From UBA7803 sp036381275 (GTDB lineage: Bacteria > Pseudomonadota > Gammaproteobacteria > Pseudomonadales > Azotimanducaceae), in assembly GCA_036381275.1 (NCBI GenBank), contig DASVDC010000160.1:1-64000 (forward strand): DNA of 64,000 nt, given 5' to 3'. Positions 61,719-64,000 of this stretch are shown here, one piece after another. The position numbers and the translations under genes are program-made. Within the stretch, counting starts at the first letter, position 1. Each line of letters starts with the position of its first letter. Below the pieces are notes generated by a model that saw only the letters and a program-made list of their open reading frames with translations, searched no databases and was not told the DNA's origin.

Positions 61719-62216
61719 ATGGCATCCATCGATCTGATCATTCTCCTCGTCGTCGCGGTCTCGGCTCTGATCGGACTGGCACGCGGGCTGCTCAAGGAAG
61801 TGCTGTCGCTGGCAACGTGGCTGGCCGCCTTCCTGCTCGCGCTCCTTTTCGGCCCGGCGCTCGCCGAGCGTCTGGTCGCCCACATCACGGACGGTGCCGT
61901 GCGCCTGATCGTCGCATTCATCGCCATCTTTCTGTCGACGCTGGTAGCCGGCGGCCTGCTGCAGTGGCTCGCGCGCACGCTCGTGCGTACCACCGGGCTG
62001 TCGGGCACGGATCGCTTCCTCGGTTTCCTGTTCGGCGGCGCGCGAGGCCTCGTGGCCGCGCTGGTGGTGCTGATCGTGGTGAACCGCTTCGCCGGCGAGG
62101 GAGAGTGGTGGTCGACCTCGGTGCTCGTGCCGAGAATGCTCGCGTTCGAGCAGGACGTCCTGACGCTGATGGGACGCGCTCAGGAATGGGTTTCGCAACT
62201 CGGAAACAGAGGTTGA
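61719..62216 (+). CDS. cvpA: CvpA family membrane protein
   Basis: 165 residues, four membrane helices: SIDLIILLVVAVSALIGLAR, EVLSLATWLAAFLLALLFGP, LIVAFIAIFLSTLVAGGLLQ and FGGARGLVAALVVLIVV, with the conserved GLSGTDRFLG loop. The family was named for colicin V production and contributes to envelope stress tolerance. It precedes purF by 7 bp. Confidence 0.93.
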   Translation: MASIDLIILLVVAVSALIGLARGLLKEVLSLATWLAAFLLALLFGPALAERLVAHITDGAVRLIVAFIAIFLSTLVAGGLLQWLARTLVRTTGLSGTDRFLGFLFGGARGLVAALVVLIVVNRFAGEGEWWSTSVLVPRMLAFEQDVLTLMGRAQEWVSQLGNRG

Positions 62217-62223
62217 AAGCTTC

Positions 62224-63750
62224 ATGTGCGGCATAGTCGGGATCGTCGGCAGCGAGCCGGTGAATCAGCAGATCTACGATGCGCTCACCGTGCTCCAGCA
62301 TCGCGGCCAGGACGCGGCGGGGATGGTCACCAGCGATGGCCGGAAGCTCCACCTGCGCAAGGGCAACGGTCTGGTCCGCGACGTGTTCCAGCAGCAGCAC
62401 ATGCAGCGGCTGGTCGGCCACATCGGCATCGGCCACGTGCGTTATCCCACCGCCGGATCGGCGAGCTCTGCCGAGGCGCAGCCGATGTACGTGAACTCGC
62501 CGTACGGCATCTGCCTCGCGCACAACGGCAACCTGACCAACGCGGAGGCGCTGCAGGCGGATCTGTACCGGGAAGACCTGCGGCACGTGAACACCGACAG
62601 CGATTCGGAGGTGCTGCTCAACGTGTTCGCCCACGAGCTCGAGGCGCAGCGTGCCCACGAGCCGGACGAGCGCGACATCTTCGCCGCGGTGGCGCGTGTC
62701 CATCAGCGCTGCCGCGGCGCCTATGCGGTCGTCGCGATGATCATCGGCGTCGGGATCGTCGCGTTCCGGGACCCGTGCGGCATCCGGCCGCTGGTCTTCG
62801 GCCGGCGCGACGGCGAGGGCGGCGCCGAGTACATGATCGCGTCGGAGTCGGTGGCGCTGGACATTCTCGGCTTCGACCTGGTGCGCGACGTCGCGCCCGG
62901 CGAATGCGTGTTCATCAGCAACTCGGGCGAGCTTCACACCCGCGTCTGCGCCGAGCGCACGATCCTGTCGCCGTGCATCTTCGAGTTCGTGTATCTCGCG
63001 CGGCCGGACTCGATCATGGACAACATCTCGGTGTACAAGTCGCGCCTGCGCATGGGTGAGCACCTGGCGCAGCGGATCCTCGAGCGCTTTCCGGGGCGGG
63101 ACCACGACATCGACGTGGTGATACCGATTCCCGATACCGGCCGCACGGCGGCGTTGCCGCTCGCGCACCAGCTCGACGTGAAGTACCGCGAGGGCTTCAT
63201 CAAGAACCGCTACATCGGCCGCACGTTCATCATGCCGGGACAGAGTCAGCGGCGGAAATCGGTGCGCCAGAAGCTGAACGCGATCGAGCTCGAGTTCAAG
63301 GGCAAGAACGTGCTCCTGGTGGACGATTCGATCGTCCGCGGCACCACCATCCAGCAGATCATTCAGATGGCGCGCGAGAACGGCGCGCGCAAGGTCTACA
63401 TGGCCTCCGCGGCGCCCCCGGTGCGCCACCCGAACGTCTACGGCATCGACATGCCCACGCCGAACGAATTCGTCGCCTACAATAGAACCGAGGAGCAGGT
63501 CGGGCGGTTGATCGGCGCCGACATGCTGATCTATCAGCGCATCGACGATCTGGTGCAGAGCGCCCGTGAGGGCAACCCTGCGATCCCGCGGTTCGACTGC
63601 TCGGTCTTCGACGGGGATTACGTGACTGGGGACATAGACGCCTCTTATTTGGAGCGTCTATCGTTCCACAGAAGCGATCAGATGAAACAGCGCCGTGACG
63701 CCGACTACAGCCACGATCAGACGGTCATCGACCTCCACAACCACGCGTGA
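62224..63750 (+). CDS. purF: Amidophosphoribosyltransferase
   Basis: 508 residues. MCGIVGIVG exposes the N-terminal catalytic Cys after Met removal; RYPTAGSASSAEAQPMYVNS and LAHNGNLTNA belong to the glutaminase domain, and NVLLVDDSIVRGTTIQQIIQ is the PRPP-binding loop. First step of purine synthesis. The C-terminal tail (RDADYSHDQTVIDLHNHA) is of the gammaproteobacterial type. Confidence 0.97.
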   Translation: MCGIVGIVGSEPVNQQIYDALTVLQHRGQDAAGMVTSDGRKLHLRKGNGLVRDVFQQQHMQRLVGHIGIGHVRYPTAGSASSAEAQPMYVNSPYGICLAHNGNLTNAEALQADLYREDLRHVNTDSDSEVLLNVFAHELEAQRAHEPDERDIFAAVARVHQRCRGAYAVVAMIIGVGIVAFRDPCGIRPLVFGRRDGEGGAEYMIASESVALDILGFDLVRDVAPGECVFISNSGELHTRVCAERTILSPCIFEFVYLARPDSIMDNISVYKSRLRMGEHLAQRILERFPGRDHDIDVVIPIPDTGRTAALPLAHQLDVKYREGFIKNRYIGRTFIMPGQSQRRKSVRQKLNAIELEFKGKNVLLVDDSIVRGTTIQQIIQMARENGARKVYMASAAPPVRHPNVYGIDMPTPNEFVAYNRTEEQVGRLIGADMLIYQRIDDLVQSAREGNPAIPRFDCSVFDGDYVTGDIDASYLERLSFHRSDQMKQRRDADYSHDQTVIDLHNHA

Positions 63751-63751
63751 G

Positions 63752-64000
63752 GTGAAGGAGCGTATCGCAGCGCTGATCGCGGGTCTCAATCACGTCCTGC
63801 TCGGCAAGGAGCATCAGATCAAGCTGGCGCTGGCCTGCCTGCTCGCCCGGGGGCACCTGCTGATCGAAGACCTGCCCGGCATGGGCAAGACCCTGCTCTC
63901 GCACGCGCTCGCCCGTTCGCTCGGGCTCTCCTACAACCGGATCCAGTTCACCAGCGACGTGCTGCCGTCGGACGTGATCGGCAGCTCCGTGTTCGAGCGC
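63752..64000 (+). CDS. MoxR-family AAA ATPase, N-terminal part
   Basis: 83 codons before the right edge. The protein starts VKERIAALIAGLNHVLLGKE and has the Walker A-like LIEDLPGMGKTLLSHALARS, then RIQFTSDVLPSDVIG, which is the MoxR pattern (sensor and DxLPxD-IG). MoxR ATPases usually work with a VWA/DUF58 protein encoded next, here off the window. GTG 63752 is 1 bp after the purF stop; the RBS is weak. Confidence 0.88.
   Translation, partial: MKERIAALIAGLNHVLLGKEHQIKLALACLLARGHLLIEDLPGMGKTLLSHALARSLGLSYNRIQFTSDVLPSDVIGSSVFER

Noticed and set aside
1..64000. CRISPR arrays, insertion sequences, prophage or defence islands
   Set aside because: No regularly spaced repeats with unique spacers, no transposase or phage-like proteins, and no abrupt base-composition change larger than the short AT-rich patch at 27025-27145.

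Overview
The window is G+C-rich throughout and reads as a free-living gammaproteobacterial chromosome. The evidence is gene content and order: fimV-truA-trpFBA-folC-dedD-cvpA-purF, gltA divergent from sdhCDAB-sucAB-lpd-sucCD, a DUF4892 gene followed by prmB and aroC, leuCDB-asd, rpoS, and a PA3496-like small protein. A genus cannot be named from this. There are no rRNA genes, prophage, insertion sequences, CRISPR arrays or toxin/defence islands. The many long antisense ORFs are artefacts of the base composition.

Layout. 1-6443: start of mmsA, a DUF2807 exported protein, a degenerate-FHA/TPR membrane protein, a REC-GGDEF protein, a PLP decarboxylase and a secreted unknown. 6793-10424: panB-panC-coaX, overlapping by 4 nt at each junction, then an M50 protease with CBS domains. 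10492-17357: mostly leftward genes for an NhaC antiporter, glutamate dehydrogenase, small membrane proteins, a YdjM-like protein and an MFS carrier. 17467-23525: omega-aminotransferase, MBL-fold hydrolase, acidic PA3496-like protein, a TIGR03169-like flavoprotein, a DsbA-like protein, metX and a small unknown. 23548-26889: leftward selA-selB-tRNA-Sec, the core of selenocysteine insertion.

27072-28984: six 9-bp direct-repeat units, an HTH-REC regulator, rpoS and a strong intrinsic terminator. 28994-41966: the TCA-cycle block (gltA, sdhCDAB, sucAB, lpd, sucCD). 42087-48056: htpG, gpsA, DUF4892, prmB, aroC. 48168-53445: a LysR regulator divergent from leuCDB-asd. 53772-64000: fimV, truA, trpFBA, folC, dedD, cvpA, purF and the start of a MoxR-type ATPase.

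A REP-like palindromic element (TGTGGGAGCGGCC, then GGCCGCGAAC) recurs at eight intergenic places. Single copies mostly lie between co-directional genes, and inverted pairs lie at operon ends. The points most worth checking are: the 9-bp repeats and HTH-REC gene before rpoS (in place of nlpD); a truA gene that seems to start at CTG; a TrpA with Glu where the catalytic Asp60 is expected; a tRNA-Sec with a short 3' acceptor strand; the absence of accD between trpA and folC; and dyads before gdhA and leuC. I see no clearly new multi-gene system; the rpoS-upstream region is the best candidate for something undescribed.
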